A stretch of DNA of 19,216 bases from Ascidiaceihabitans sp023955215 (lineage in GTDB: Bacteria; Pseudomonadota; Alphaproteobacteria; Rhodobacterales; Rhodobacteraceae). Shown in pieces: positions 6,982 to 14,907 of the stretch. The position numbers were made by a program, and so were the translations under genes. The stretch is taken from positions 1 through 19,216 of the forward strand of contig CALSPX010000022.1 in the NCBI GenBank assembly GCA_943788345.1, written 5' to 3'. Position 1 is the first letter of the stretch, and each line of letters starts with the position of its first letter. The notes below the pieces were generated by a model. The model did no database searches. It saw only the letters and a list, made by a program, of their open reading frames with translations, and was not told where the DNA came from.

Positions 6982-8507
6982 GCGTCTGGCCCTCTTAATT
7001 TGAAACGTTGAATTTTACCGGTTGCCGTCTTTGGCAACTCATCGACGCACTCGATCCAGCGCGGGTATTTCCATTTACCGATCTTATCTTTGACGTGTTC
7101 TTTTAGTATCTCGGCCAACCCGTCGTCATTCACACCCTCATTCAGGACAACAAACGCCTTGGGCTTTTCCAATCCTTCGGGATCACGGGCCGCCACCACT
7201 GCAGCCTCAAGAATAGCGGGGTGTGCGATCAAGGCAGACTCAACCTCAAACGGAGAGACCCAAATGCCAGACACTTTGAACATATCATCGGTGCGACCAC
7301 AGTAGACATACCGCCCGTCCGGGCGCTGTTCATATTTGTCGCCCGTGTGTGTCCAGACGCCTGCAAATGTCGCGCGTGTCTTTTCCCGTTGGTTCCAATA
7401 GCCGCTGGCCGCAGAGGCACCATTCACAACCAATTCGCCCACTTCGCCGCGTGGCACATCATTGCCCGCATCATCCACAAGTCGCATTTCATAGCCCGGT
7501 ACAGCCGTGCCGGAGGTGCCGTAAACAACATCATCGTCCGCGTTGCTTAGAAAGATGTGCAGCATCTCGGTTGAGCCGACACCGTCTAAAATATCCACGC
7601 CAATCATCTTGGCCCAGCGTTGCCCAACATCTTCGGGCAATGCCTCCCCCGCTGAAATGCAGCGGTGCAATGGGGCTTTGGCCGCGCCGTTGGCATCCAT
7701 GTAGGCCAGCATCGCCGCATAAAGCGTAGGCACCCCGCAAAAGACGGTTGGGGATTGTGTGTTCAGGATATCAACCACAACATCAGGGGTTGGCCGCCCA
7801 GCAAACAGAACCGCCGTGGCCCCGACCGACATTGGGAAACTCATCTCATTGCCCAAGCCATAAGCGAAGAAAAACTTGGCTGCTGAATAGACGACATCGT
7901 CCTCTTTGATCTTTAAGACATGCGCACCGTAGGTATCCGCCGTTGCCTGCATACTGGAATGAATGTGGTGCACGCCTTTGGGCAGGCCTGTTGAACCGGA
8001 TGAGTACAACCAAAACGCGGTCTCGTCATCGCTGGCTTCAACCGCCGCACATGGTCTCGCACCTGTTGTGAAGGCTTCAATGGACGTTGTTCCGGCGGGC
8101 GCGTCACCGACCACTACGACCTGGCGCAAGTAGGGGTTGTCAGCCAAGACGGGTTTCACCGTCGCGTATAACGCGTCCGAAATGAACAGGATCGATGCAC
8201 GGCTGTCGCGCAAAATCGCGTCATAAACAGGAGCCGCCAAAAGGGTGTTAAGCGGGACAGGAACCACGCCTGCTTTGATCGCACCCCAAAAGATTTGAGG
8301 GAATTCGATACAGTCTAAAACCAACATCGCAGCGCGTTCTTCGCGCGCGATCCCCGCTTGGGAAAATGCACCAGCAATCTTGTCAGAGGTGGCCGCCAAC
8401 ATGCCATAGCTTAGCGCACGTCCATTCGGATATTCGCGAAAGGCAACCTTGTCCCCGCGTCCTTCGTGTACGTGGCGATCTACAAAGTAGAGTGCTGCGT
8501 TGGCCAT
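6978..8507 (-). CDS. bclA: Benzoate-CoA ligase
   Basis: This adenylate-forming ligase activates benzoate to benzoyl-CoA with ATP, the entry step of the box pathway. In 509 residues it shows the AMP-binding P-loop SSGSTGLPKG (169-178), GSTEML (311-316), TGD (388-390), the hinge region GRTDDMFKVSG (404-414) and the C-terminal catalytic lysine in PKTATGKIQR (492-501, Lys498). These fit the benzoate/4-hydroxybenzoate-CoA ligase branch. A longer frame begins at 8549, but the ATG at 8507 is preceded by GGGAGGGG with about 5-bp spacing and gives MANAALYFVDRH. It is the first gene after a 105-bp gap with a TGCA palindrome, so it probably heads the transcription unit bclA-hydrolase-DUF309. Substrate specificity for benzoate rests on linkage to boxABC. 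Confidence 0.92.
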   Translation of the reverse strand: MANAALYFVDRHVHEGRGDKVAFREYPNGRALSYGMLAATSDKIAGAFSQAGIAREERAAMLVLDCIEFPQIFWGAIKAGVVPVPLNTLLAAPVYDAILRDSRASILFISDALYATVKPVLADNPYLRQVVVVGDAPAGTTSIEAFTTGARPCAAVEASDDETAFWLYSSGSTGLPKGVHHIHSSMQATADTYGAHVLKIKEDDVVYSAAKFFFAYGLGNEMSFPMSVGATAVLFAGRPTPDVVVDILNTQSPTVFCGVPTLYAAMLAYMDANGAAKAPLHRCISAGEALPEDVGQRWAKMIGVDILDGVGSTEMLHIFLSNADDDVVYGTSGTAVPGYEMRLVDDAGNDVPRGEVGELVVNGASAASGYWNQREKTRATFAGVWTHTGDKYEQRPDGRYVYCGRTDDMFKVSGIWVSPFEVESALIAHPAILEAAVVAARDPEGLEKPKAFVVLNEGVNDDGLAEILKEHVKDKIGKWKYPRWIECVDELPKTATGKIQRFKLRGPDA

Positions 8508-8582
8508 TATCCCCTCCCAAGGCAATGTATTGACTTTACCCTGCACCATGCGCGCAATAGCGCAACTTTGACCCTTAGGTTG

Positions 8583-8596
8583 TGCAGTTTACTGCA
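8583..8596. promoter_or_regulatory. Candidate BoxR operator upstream of bclA
   Basis: TGCAGTTTACTGCA is an inverted repeat with two perfect 6-bp arms around TT, flanked by GTTG and CAAC with one offset base (8579-8601). It lies about 76 bp upstream of the bclA start and next to a possible -35 TTGATG on the minus strand. TGCA-based repeats are the known operator theme of BzdR, a BoxR relative, and a near copy stands before boxC. Assignment to BoxR is inferred. Confidence 0.55.
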
Positions 8597-8612
8597 TCAA
8601 CTTGTCGCACCT

Positions 8613-9965
8613 TTAGGGGATAAGGAACAGTGTGATTGCTGGGAAAGCGACCAAAATCGCAACCCGCACAATGTCTGATCCAACAAAGAACATGACCGCT
8701 TTGTAGGTCTCTGTGATCTTGGTTTCGCGGTCCATCGCATTGATGATGAATAGGTTCATTCCAACGGGCGGCGTGATCAGCCCCACCTCAACCACAATCA
8801 AAACCAAGATACCAAACCAGATCGCAACGTGTTCTGGGCTTAGGCCGAAATCCATCGCCGAGATGACCGGAAAGAAGATCGGAACCGTCAGCAGGATCAT
8901 GGAAAGGCTGTCCATCACACATCCAAAGACCAAGTAGAATGTTAGGATGATGATCAATACAAACCAAGGGCTAAACCCTTGGGCTAACACGTAATCGGCC
9001 ATGATTTGCGGCACACCGGACAGCGCAAGAAAGCCGTTATAAAAACTAGCGCCTAACACAATGAAAAAGATCATCGCGGTGGTTTTGCCCGTTTCCAATA
9101 GCGCAACTTTGAAGACTGGCCATTTTAGGTTTCCAGACAGCATGGCAACAATACCCGTGCCCGCCGCACCAATCGCAGCCCCCTCAGTTGGTGTGAACCA
9201 ACCTGCGTAAATACCACCTACAACCAGGCCAAAAATCATGAGAACCGGCCATGTGTTTCCCAGTGCCTTCCAGCGTTCGGCCATCGGTACAGCAGGACGT
9301 GTGCCCGCAGAATTCGGATAAAGCCGGACATAAAGTGAGATGGTGAGTACGTAGCCAATTGCGGCAAGGATGCCGGGAATAAACGCCGCCAAAAACAGTT
9401 TGGCGATGTTTTGCTCAGTAATGATCGCATAAAGGACAAGGATCACTGAGGGCGGAATGAGGATGCCAAGCGTCCCACCAGCCGCCAATGTGGCCGTGGA
9501 AAACCCACCGGAATAGCCATAGCGGCGCAATTCTGGCAGCGCGACTTTGCCCATGGTGGCAGCCGTAGCCAAAGACGATCCACAGATCGCACCAAAGCCG
9601 GCACATGCACCCACAGCCGCCATCGCAACACCGCCGCGGCGATGCCCAAGGAAGCTTTCGGCGGCTTTAAACAATGCCGTGGACATGCCCGACAAGGTTG
9701 CGAATTGCCCCATCAAAAGGAACAGCGGAATGATGGTCAGCGAATAGCTGGAGAAGGTCGTATAGGTTTCAGACTTTAGCTTGGCCAACAACGGAACGGG
9801 ATTTCCGTTCATCGCAAAGTACCACCCGCCAAAACCACACAACAGCATCGCCAATCCGATAGGTGCGCGCAGAAAGATAAAGAACAACAGAACCGCAAAA
9901 GACCAAAAGCCCAGTTCAAGTCGCGACATGTCTGCAAATGGCAGAAGATCAAGGAAGGCGGTCAT
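8613..9965 (-). CDS. dctM: TRAP transporter large permease (DctM family), benzoate cluster
   Basis: This is the ion-coupled membrane transport subunit. The 450 residues are almost all hydrophobic helices, with the DctM hallmarks GSSLATAATMGK (129-140) followed by LPELRRYGY and GTLGILIPPS (164-173), and a second similar half with VGLITPPVG near the C-terminus. Length is normal for a 12-helix DctM. The ATG at 9965 follows AAAGGG with about 7-bp spacing, 11 bp after the dctQ stop. The gene ends 105 bp before bclA on the same strand. TRAP systems that carry aromatic acids are known (for example FcbT1-T2-T3 for 4-chlorobenzoate), so benzoate or a related aryl carboxylate is a reasonable inferred substrate. 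Confidence 0.92.
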   Translation of the reverse strand: MTAFLDLLPFADMSRLELGFWSFAVLLFFIFLRAPIGLAMLLCGFGGWYFAMNGNPVPLLAKLKSETYTTFSSYSLTIIPLFLLMGQFATLSGMSTALFKAAESFLGHRRGGVAMAAVGACAGFGAICGSSLATAATMGKVALPELRRYGYSGGFSTATLAAGGTLGILIPPSVILVLYAIITEQNIAKLFLAAFIPGILAAIGYVLTISLYVRLYPNSAGTRPAVPMAERWKALGNTWPVLMIFGLVVGGIYAGWFTPTEGAAIGAAGTGIVAMLSGNLKWPVFKVALLETGKTTAMIFFIVLGASFYNGFLALSGVPQIMADYVLAQGFSPWFVLIIILTFYLVFGCVMDSLSMILLTVPIFFPVISAMDFGLSPEHVAIWFGILVLIVVEVGLITPPVGMNLFIINAMDRETKITETYKAVMFFVGSDIVRVAILVAFPAITLFLIP

Positions 9966-9976
9966 ACTGTGACCCT

Positions 9977-10546
9977 TTATTTTTCAGGAAGAATTGCGCG
10001 GCCTGTTGCCGCCTCGCCCACACGCATGATTGCGCAATAGGCTGCGATAATGCAGGCAACGGAAGCAGCCGTGAAACTGGCAGCATAGGACCACCACAGT
10101 GGCATCTGAAGAAACAGCGTTGTTTCCCCGTTGCCAATGTAGCGTTGCATGCCCTCATACAAACGCCAAGTGATGAAGATGATTGTCACGCTCAAAACCA
10201 CCTCCCAGAAGGCACGCAAAATGCGCAGCGCTTTGGGGGACATGCCGGATGTGAACACATCAACAGTCGCGTGTTCGCTATAAAGCTGACAGATCGGAAA
10301 GAACGAGAATATGGCAAAAGCCACCCCCGCCTCAAGCAGTTCATAGTTGCCGTTGATTTCGCCAACGCCCAGATCAATAATCCACTGCGAGAGGGATCCG
10401 AAACGCGACATCGCAAAGTCTGAATGAAACATTTTGCTGAGCGTGCGGCCGATGATGGACAACGTGGTCATTGCGACCAAAACCATCAAGACGAACCCAC
10501 CAAGAATGGCTGTCACACGGGCCAGCCATATAATGAAACGGTGCAT
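9977..10546 (-). CDS. dctQ: TRAP transporter small permease (DctQ family), benzoate cluster
   Basis: The 189-residue inner-membrane protein shows four hydrophobic segments at about 8-30, 70-90, 113-130 and 150-172, the usual DctQ pattern. It carries the typical loop region around HATVDVFTSGMSP after the second segment. A longer frame opens at 10624, but it would read through the hairpin behind dctP. The ATG at 10546 has AGGA 5 bases upstream and begins directly with the first helix (MHRFIIWLARVTAILGG), so it is preferred. It partners with the DctM encoded 11 bp downstream and the binding protein upstream. Confidence 0.88.
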   Translation of the reverse strand: MHRFIIWLARVTAILGGFVLMVLVAMTTLSIIGRTLSKMFHSDFAMSRFGSLSQWIIDLGVGEINGNYELLEAGVAFAIFSFFPICQLYSEHATVDVFTSGMSPKALRILRAFWEVVLSVTIIFITWRLYEGMQRYIGNGETTLFLQMPLWWSYAASFTAASVACIIAAYCAIMRVGEAATGRAILPEK

Positions 10547-10574
10547 ACCATTCCTGCCTTTTAATATTAGTACC

Positions 10575-10606
10575 AAAAACTGCGGCGCATCAAATGTGCG
10601 CCGCAG
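10575..10606 (-). terminator. Intrinsic terminator/attenuator between dctP and dctQ (first TRAP system)
   Basis: A perfect 10-bp GC-rich stem (CTGCGGCGCA at 10580-10589 with TGCGCCGCAG at 10597-10606) and a 7-base loop are followed on the minus strand by TTTTT (10579-10575). This is the form of a Rho-independent terminator. Since dctQ and dctM follow in the same direction, partial termination would give more binding protein than permease. Plus-strand reading also meets TTTTT, but only after a 4-base gap. Confidence 0.8.
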
Positions 10607-10624
10607 TCCGTTTTTAGAACTCAA

Positions 10625-11668
10625 TTAGTTCGAGTGTTTTTCGATCAAAGCACGGGCTTCATCGATCAAAGCCTGACCGTCGATACCTTTGGAATCCATG
10701 TCTGCAATCCATTCAGCATAAACTGGTTCAGCAGCTTTTCTCCAAGCATCAACGCCGTCACCGGAAACGGTGATGATGTTGTTACCACGCTCAAGTGAAC
10801 TTGCACGCACTGGTGCGTCAACAGATTCTTGAGTTGTCCCAGCGAAGACCGAGAATTCCAAACCGGAATTGTCATCGATCACTTTTTGCAAATCAGCAGG
10901 AAGGCTGTCGAACTTTGGTTTGTTCATCGCAAGAACGAATGTCAGCGTATACAGAGCAGAGCCTTCGAATTCAGTGTGGTTAGACACCAATTCTGGCACT
11001 TTCAACGAAGCGGCAACTTCCCAAGGGATTGTTGTACCGTCGATAACACCTTTGGACAAAGCCTCGGATACCGCAGGCACAGGCATGCCAACTGGTGTTG
11101 CGCCCAAGCTGTCGAGATAGCTGTTGACCAAACGCGAACCGCCGCGGATTTTCATGCCTTCCAAATCAGCCGGTGTATTGACCGGCTTGTTGGCGTGGAT
11201 CATGCCAGGGCCGTGAACCCAAGTTCCCAGAATTTTCAGGTCTTTGAATTCGCCATCTTTCATGTGTGTTTCAAACATTTCCCAATACGCACGGCTCACA
11301 GGGCCAGCGCCGGAATCTGTCATCATGAACGGAAGCTCGAATACTTCGGTCGTTGGGTAGCGGCCCGGCGTGTAGCCAACCACTGTCCAGATGATATCAG
11401 CGACACCGTCGATGGCTTGGTCCATCAACTCAGGTGGGCGCCCGCCCAATTGCATGGCAGGATAACGATCAATCTTGATACGACCATCGGATGCCGTCTC
11501 AACCTTGTCGGCCCAAACGTCCAGAACCAATTTTGGTACATTGGCTTGCGCTGGCAGGAATTGGTGAAGTGACAATGTCACCTCTTGCGCACTTGCAGGT
11601 GCACCGATGCCCATTGCCATAGCAGCAGCACCAGCCATGCCTAGAAATGATTTACGTGTCAGTGTCAT
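10625..11668 (-). CDS. dctP: TRAP transporter periplasmic substrate-binding protein (DctP family), benzoate cluster
   Basis: The 347-residue protein captures the substrate in the periplasm and delivers it to DctQM. A signal peptide is clear: RK near the N-terminus, a hydrophobic Ala/Gly/Met core at about 8-24, and likely cleavage after PASA (about residue 27). The DctP fold is supported by SLHQFLP at the mature start, the GMKIRGGSRLVNSYLDSLGATP block (170-192) with the conserved substrate-carboxylate Arg (Arg175 or Arg179), and the following PAVSEALSKGVIDG. The ATG at 11668 follows GGGAG with about 8 bp spacing. It starts the leftward operon from the divergent region. The ligand is inferred to be an aromatic acid from the neighbouring bclA and box genes. 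Confidence 0.92.
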   Translation of the reverse strand: MTLTRKSFLGMAGAAAMAMGIGAPASAQEVTLSLHQFLPAQANVPKLVLDVWADKVETASDGRIKIDRYPAMQLGGRPPELMDQAIDGVADIIWTVVGYTPGRYPTTEVFELPFMMTDSGAGPVSRAYWEMFETHMKDGEFKDLKILGTWVHGPGMIHANKPVNTPADLEGMKIRGGSRLVNSYLDSLGATPVGMPVPAVSEALSKGVIDGTTIPWEVAASLKVPELVSNHTEFEGSALYTLTFVLAMNKPKFDSLPADLQKVIDDNSGLEFSVFAGTTQESVDAPVRASSLERGNNIITVSGDGVDAWRKAAEPVYAEWIADMDSKGIDGQALIDEARALIEKHSN

Positions 11669-11850
11669 AATTTATTCTCCCTTATTCGCCGCACTAATTT
11701 AGCTGCGCGACTCAATGATATGGAAATTGTTAGGTCAGATCGTGGGCACTGTCACCTCTTTGTATTTTATCACGATCACTGCTTTTTTCGCCGAATACGT
11801 TTGACAGTTACAATCAGCGCTTGTTTGGCTGCACCTAACGGAGCAGCGAA
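11669..11850. promoter_or_regulatory. Divergent intergenic regulatory region between dctP and the DadA-like gene
   Basis: These 182 bp separate the benzoate module from the amino-acid module and must hold both promoters. A TTGACA at 11801-11806 is a good -35 for the rightward gene, but the matching -10 is poor. GATCGTG (11738-11744) and CACGATC (11771-11777) form an inverted pair 33 bp apart. GCACTAATTTAGCTGC (11691-11706) shares AATTTAG plus TGC ends with the candidate box operators and lies 22 bp before dctP. No regulator gene for the rightward module is present nearby. Confidence 0.5.
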
Positions 11851-13119
11851 ATGGGTGGCCAATCTATGAAACATGTACTTATTGCAGGGGCTGGTATTGT
11901 TGGCGTTTCATCTGCCATCTGGCTTCAACGTGCTGGATGTCGCGTGACCATAGTAGATCGCGCAGGCCCAGCCAGCGGAACCAGTCATGGCAACGCAGGT
12001 GTCTTGGCCGCAGGTGCCGTTGTCCCCGTGACGGTACCCCGATTGATGCGCAAAGCACCTTCAATGCTGTTCACGCCCTCGTCGCCCCTGTTTTTGCGGT
12101 GGTCTTATTTGCCTAAACTATTGCCCTTTCTGGCGAAATATATGTCCTATGCGAACGATAAGCACGTGGATCACTATGCCAAATCCATGTCCAGCTTACT
12201 GCACGACTCGGTCGATCAACATCACGCATTGGCAAAGGGAACAGGCGCCGAACGTTTCGTTACTGAGGAAGATTATTGTTTTGGCTATCAAACACATGCC
12301 GCGTTTGAAGCGGATGGATACGGTTGGTCCAAGCGCCAAGATCAGAACGTTCCTTACGAAGTAGTAAGCGGAACAGAGTACGCAAAGTATGATCCGCTGT
12401 ACGACGGGCAATTTGAAACTGTCGTTCGGTGTAAATCCCATGGCCGTATTTCGGACCCCGGTGCATACGTCAAAGCGCTGGCTGATCATTTCGTGCAGCA
12501 AGGCGGTGAACTGGTCATCACCAACATCACTGATGTTCAGATGGACGGTGATCACATCGCTGCCTTGGTCACTGATGACGGCCCAATGTCGGCCGATACG
12601 GTGCTGTTGGCGATGGGTCCGTGGTCAAAAAAAGTCGCGCACAAATTAGGCATTAAAGTGCCATTTGAGTCGGAGCGCGGGTATCACATCGAACTCATGA
12701 ACCCCTCTCAGATGCCCCGCGCGCCCATGATGGTGGCGTCTGGAAAATTTGTTATCACCCCAATGCAGGGGCGAATTCGCGCGGCGGGCGTCATCGAATT
12801 TGGCGGGCTGGATGCACCAGCCAGCCGTGCACCATTGGATTTATTGCGCACTCAAGTCGCTAATTTATTACCTGAAGTTGAATATGATGACGTTGTCGAA
12901 TGGATGGGCCACCGCCCAGCACCTGCGGATTCTCTGCCTTTAATCGGGGCCAACGACGCATCGGGAAAAAGCTATAGCGCATTCGGGCATCAGCACGTTG
13001 GCTTGACAGGTGGTCCTAAAACGGGTCGGATCATCGCAGATCTGATTACTCAGAAAAAGCCGAACATAGATTTGGCACCATTTGATCCAACTAAATACGA
13101 TTCAAAAAACGGCCAATAA
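11851..13119 (+). CDS. FAD-dependent oxidoreductase, DadA-like (D-amino acid dehydrogenase family)
   Basis: The 422-residue flavoprotein begins with a Rossmann GAGIVGVSSA (13-22), then the DadA-type GTSHGNAG (43-50). Near the end it has WMGHRPAPADSLPLIG (351-366) and GLTGGPKTGRIIADL (384-398), the FAD-binding C-terminal signature of the DAO/DadA family. It probably oxidises an amino acid or N-substituted amino acid to an imine. The ATG at 11851 has GGAG at 11840-11843 with 7-bp spacing; an internal ATG at 11866 lacks a site. It is followed after 28 bp by a TRAP binding protein and later by a racemase-like gene and a RidA, which deaminates reactive imines or enamines. That context supports amino-group oxidation. 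The exact substrate cannot be read from the sequence. Confidence 0.85.
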   Translation: MGGQSMKHVLIAGAGIVGVSSAIWLQRAGCRVTIVDRAGPASGTSHGNAGVLAAGAVVPVTVPRLMRKAPSMLFTPSSPLFLRWSYLPKLLPFLAKYMSYANDKHVDHYAKSMSSLLHDSVDQHHALAKGTGAERFVTEEDYCFGYQTHAAFEADGYGWSKRQDQNVPYEVVSGTEYAKYDPLYDGQFETVVRCKSHGRISDPGAYVKALADHFVQQGGELVITNITDVQMDGDHIAALVTDDGPMSADTVLLAMGPWSKKVAHKLGIKVPFESERGYHIELMNPSQMPRAPMMVASGKFVITPMQGRIRAAGVIEFGGLDAPASRAPLDLLRTQVANLLPEVEYDDVVEWMGHRPAPADSLPLIGANDASGKSYSAFGHQHVGLTGGPKTGRIIADLITQKKPNIDLAPFDPTKYDSKNGQ

Positions 13120-13147
13120 TAGGCTGTACCAACTAGGGAGATTACCA

Positions 13148-14122
13148 ATGAAAACGATGACAACACTTGCATGCACGGTGGCCATGACGGCTGGTGCAGC
13201 ATTCGCAGACGGACACGCGCAAAATTGGGACATGCCGATGGCGTATTCCGCGACAAACTTTCACTCAGAACAAGGTGTGATGTTTGCTGAGCGCGTCAAA
13301 GAATACACCAACGGCGCTATCAACATCACTGTTCACCCAGGCGGTTCACTGTTTGGCGGCGGCGATATCAAGCGCGCTGTTCAAACCGGTCAGGTTCCAA
13401 TTGGCGAACGCTTCATGTCTGCACACGCAAATGAGGCCCCTCTTTTGGGCTGGGATAACCTGCCGTTCTTAGCAACCACATATGCGGACAACTCCAAACT
13501 ATGGGAAGCGGCACGCGACACTGTGAACGCACAATTGGCCGACCTAAACTTGGTCGCGCTCTATACGTGCCCATGGCCTGGTCAGGGTTTCTATTTCAAC
13601 AAAGAAGTAAATTCCTCTGCTGATACCCAAGGCATCAAGTTCCGTTCATACAACTCTGCCACTGCTACCTTTGCCGAAGAATTGGGCATGATCCCAGTAC
13701 AGGTTGAAGCCGCTGAATTGTCCCAAGCCTTGGCAACGGGTGTAGCCTCGGCCTTCATCTCTTCAGGTTCCACAGGTTATGACCGCAAAGTTTGGGAGCA
13801 CCTAAGCCACTACTACAAAGTGAACGCATGGTTGCCACGCAACTACGTCATCGTGAACTCACAATCGTGGGACGCCTTGGATGACGCAACACGCGCAGGC
13901 ATGCAAAAAGCAGCAGACGAAACTGGTGCTGCTTGTGCTGCTAAATCTGAAGAGTTGGCAGATTTTTACTTCGCTGAGCTTGCGAAAAACGGCATGACTG
14001 TTGAAGATGCTGGCCCTGATTTCTTGGCCGAGCTGAAAGCAATCGGTGAGAAAATGACCGCTGAGTGGCTGGAAACAGCTGGTGCAGACGGCCAAGCAAT
14101 CATCGACGCTTACAACAACTAA
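13148..14122 (+). CDS. dctP: TRAP transporter periplasmic substrate-binding protein (second TRAP system)
   Basis: The 324-residue DctP-family protein has a signal peptide (KT start, hydrophobic core, cleavage after GAAFA before DGHAQ). Mature features include the N-terminal strand MPMAYSATNFHSEQG, the VHPGGSLFGGGDIKRAVQTGQ block, and the GIKFRSYN segment with the conserved carboxylate-binding Arg, followed by AAELSQALATGVASAF. The frame extends back to 13082, but the ATG at 13148 has GGGAG with 7-bp spacing and starts the signal peptide. It lies between a DadA-like dehydrogenase and its permeases, so the ligand is probably an amino or imino acid. That is inference. It is clearly different in sequence from the first DctP. 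Confidence 0.92.
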   Translation: MKTMTTLACTVAMTAGAAFADGHAQNWDMPMAYSATNFHSEQGVMFAERVKEYTNGAINITVHPGGSLFGGGDIKRAVQTGQVPIGERFMSAHANEAPLLGWDNLPFLATTYADNSKLWEAARDTVNAQLADLNLVALYTCPWPGQGFYFNKEVNSSADTQGIKFRSYNSATATFAEELGMIPVQVEAAELSQALATGVASAFISSGSTGYDRKVWEHLSHYYKVNAWLPRNYVIVNSQSWDALDDATRAGMQKAADETGAACAAKSEELADFYFAELAKNGMTVEDAGPDFLAELKAIGEKMTAEWLETAGADGQAIIDAYNN

Positions 14123-14137
14123 TCTTTACGCTGAATT

Positions 14138-14175
14138 GACCAGCCCCTGCGTTCGCATAGGGGCTGGTCTTTCTT
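14138..14175 (+). terminator. Intrinsic terminator/attenuator between dctP and dctQ (second TRAP system)
   Basis: A perfect 11-bp stem (GACCAGCCCCT at 14138-14148 with AGGGGCTGGTC at 14159-14169) has a 10-base loop that can itself pair GCG with CGC. It is followed by TTTCTTATTT. It sits 15 bp after the dctP stop and 18 bp before dctQ. Partial termination would keep the binding protein in excess over DctQM. The arrangement repeats that of the first TRAP operon, with a different stem sequence. Confidence 0.78.
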
Positions 14176-14193
14176 ATTTAGGGACTGAGAAAT

Positions 14194-14907
14194 ATGCGCG
14201 ATTGGTCACCCGTTTTGGGAATGCCGCTGTGGGTTTGGCTGTTTGTTATGCCAACGCTGTTTGGAGTTGTCTGTCTGTTTTATGGCAACCAGATTGAGGG
14301 GTTCTTGCGTCCGATCTGGCGTTTTCTTGATAAGGTCTATGTGGCTGGTGGTGTTCTGGCTGCGTGCTTTATGGTGACAATTCTGGGCTTGATCGTCGCA
14401 GGTATGATCGCGCGGTGGATCAGCGTCCCGCTACCCGGCACAACCGAATTTGCAGGCTACGCGATGGCTGCCACGTCTTTCTTTGCGATGGCCCACGCCT
14501 TGACCCGCGGCGCACATATCCGCGTTTCGATTATTTTGAACATGAACCGCTTTCTAAATCGCTGGCTGGATGCCTTTGCCGTTCTTGGCGCGGCAATCAT
14601 TGCGACCTATTTCGCCCGCTACGCGATCAAGACGACCGTTTTTTCCGAAATGCTGAACGACCGCACCCAAGGTCAGGATCAGATCCCTGCGTGGGTTGAT
14701 GCAGGTTTGCGTATGATTGGCAGCAGCCCTTCAGATTGGGGCACCGTTTGGTCCAAAGCCTCATCCGAGTTGATTTACACACCCGTTTGGATCCCCCAGC
14801 TGGCCATGTGTATCGGCACAATTTTGTTGGCTGTCGCCCTTTGGGACACCCTGTACCGGATGCTTGTTACTGGTGTGAACCCAATCGTATCGGAGGCAGT
14901 AGAATGA
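14194..14907 (+). CDS. dctQ: TRAP transporter small permease (DctQ family), second system, long form
   Basis: At 237 residues this is longer than usual for DctQ. Hydrophobic segments lie at about 12-31, 50-72, 85-102, 125-145 and 200-218, giving one more helix than the standard four. There is also a long loop at 150-195 rich in polar residues (SEMLNDRTQGQDQIP). The core TTEFAGYAMAATSFFAMAHA (83-102) and the following RGAHIRVSII are typical of DctQ. The ATG at 14194 has an AGGGA about 10 bases upstream, a loose ribosome binding site, directly behind the attenuator hairpin. Its stop overlaps the dctM start (ATGA), so the two are translationally coupled. Confidence 0.88.
   Translation: MRDWSPVLGMPLWVWLFVMPTLFGVVCLFYGNQIEGFLRPIWRFLDKVYVAGGVLAACFMVTILGLIVAGMIARWISVPLPGTTEFAGYAMAATSFFAMAHALTRGAHIRVSIILNMNRFLNRWLDAFAVLGAAIIATYFARYAIKTTVFSEMLNDRTQGQDQIPAWVDAGLRMIGSSPSDWGTVWSKASSELIYTPVWIPQLAMCIGTILLAVALWDTLYRMLVTGVNPIVSEAVE

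Noticed and set aside
10829..11572. 247-codon plus-strand open frame opposite the first dctP
   Set aside because: It is fully antisense to a DctP gene with a signal peptide and conserved motifs; its composition is rich in Cys, His and Arg and no domain is recognisable.
11801..11829. TTGACA box as a full promoter for the DadA-like gene
   Set aside because: The -35 is good, but the hexamer 16-18 bp downstream (around TTTGGC) does not resemble a -10, so only the region is listed, not a defined promoter.
12196..12555. 119-codon minus-strand open frame inside the DadA-like gene
   Set aside because: It lies wholly within a confident FAD oxidoreductase gene and has no ribosome binding site or domain.
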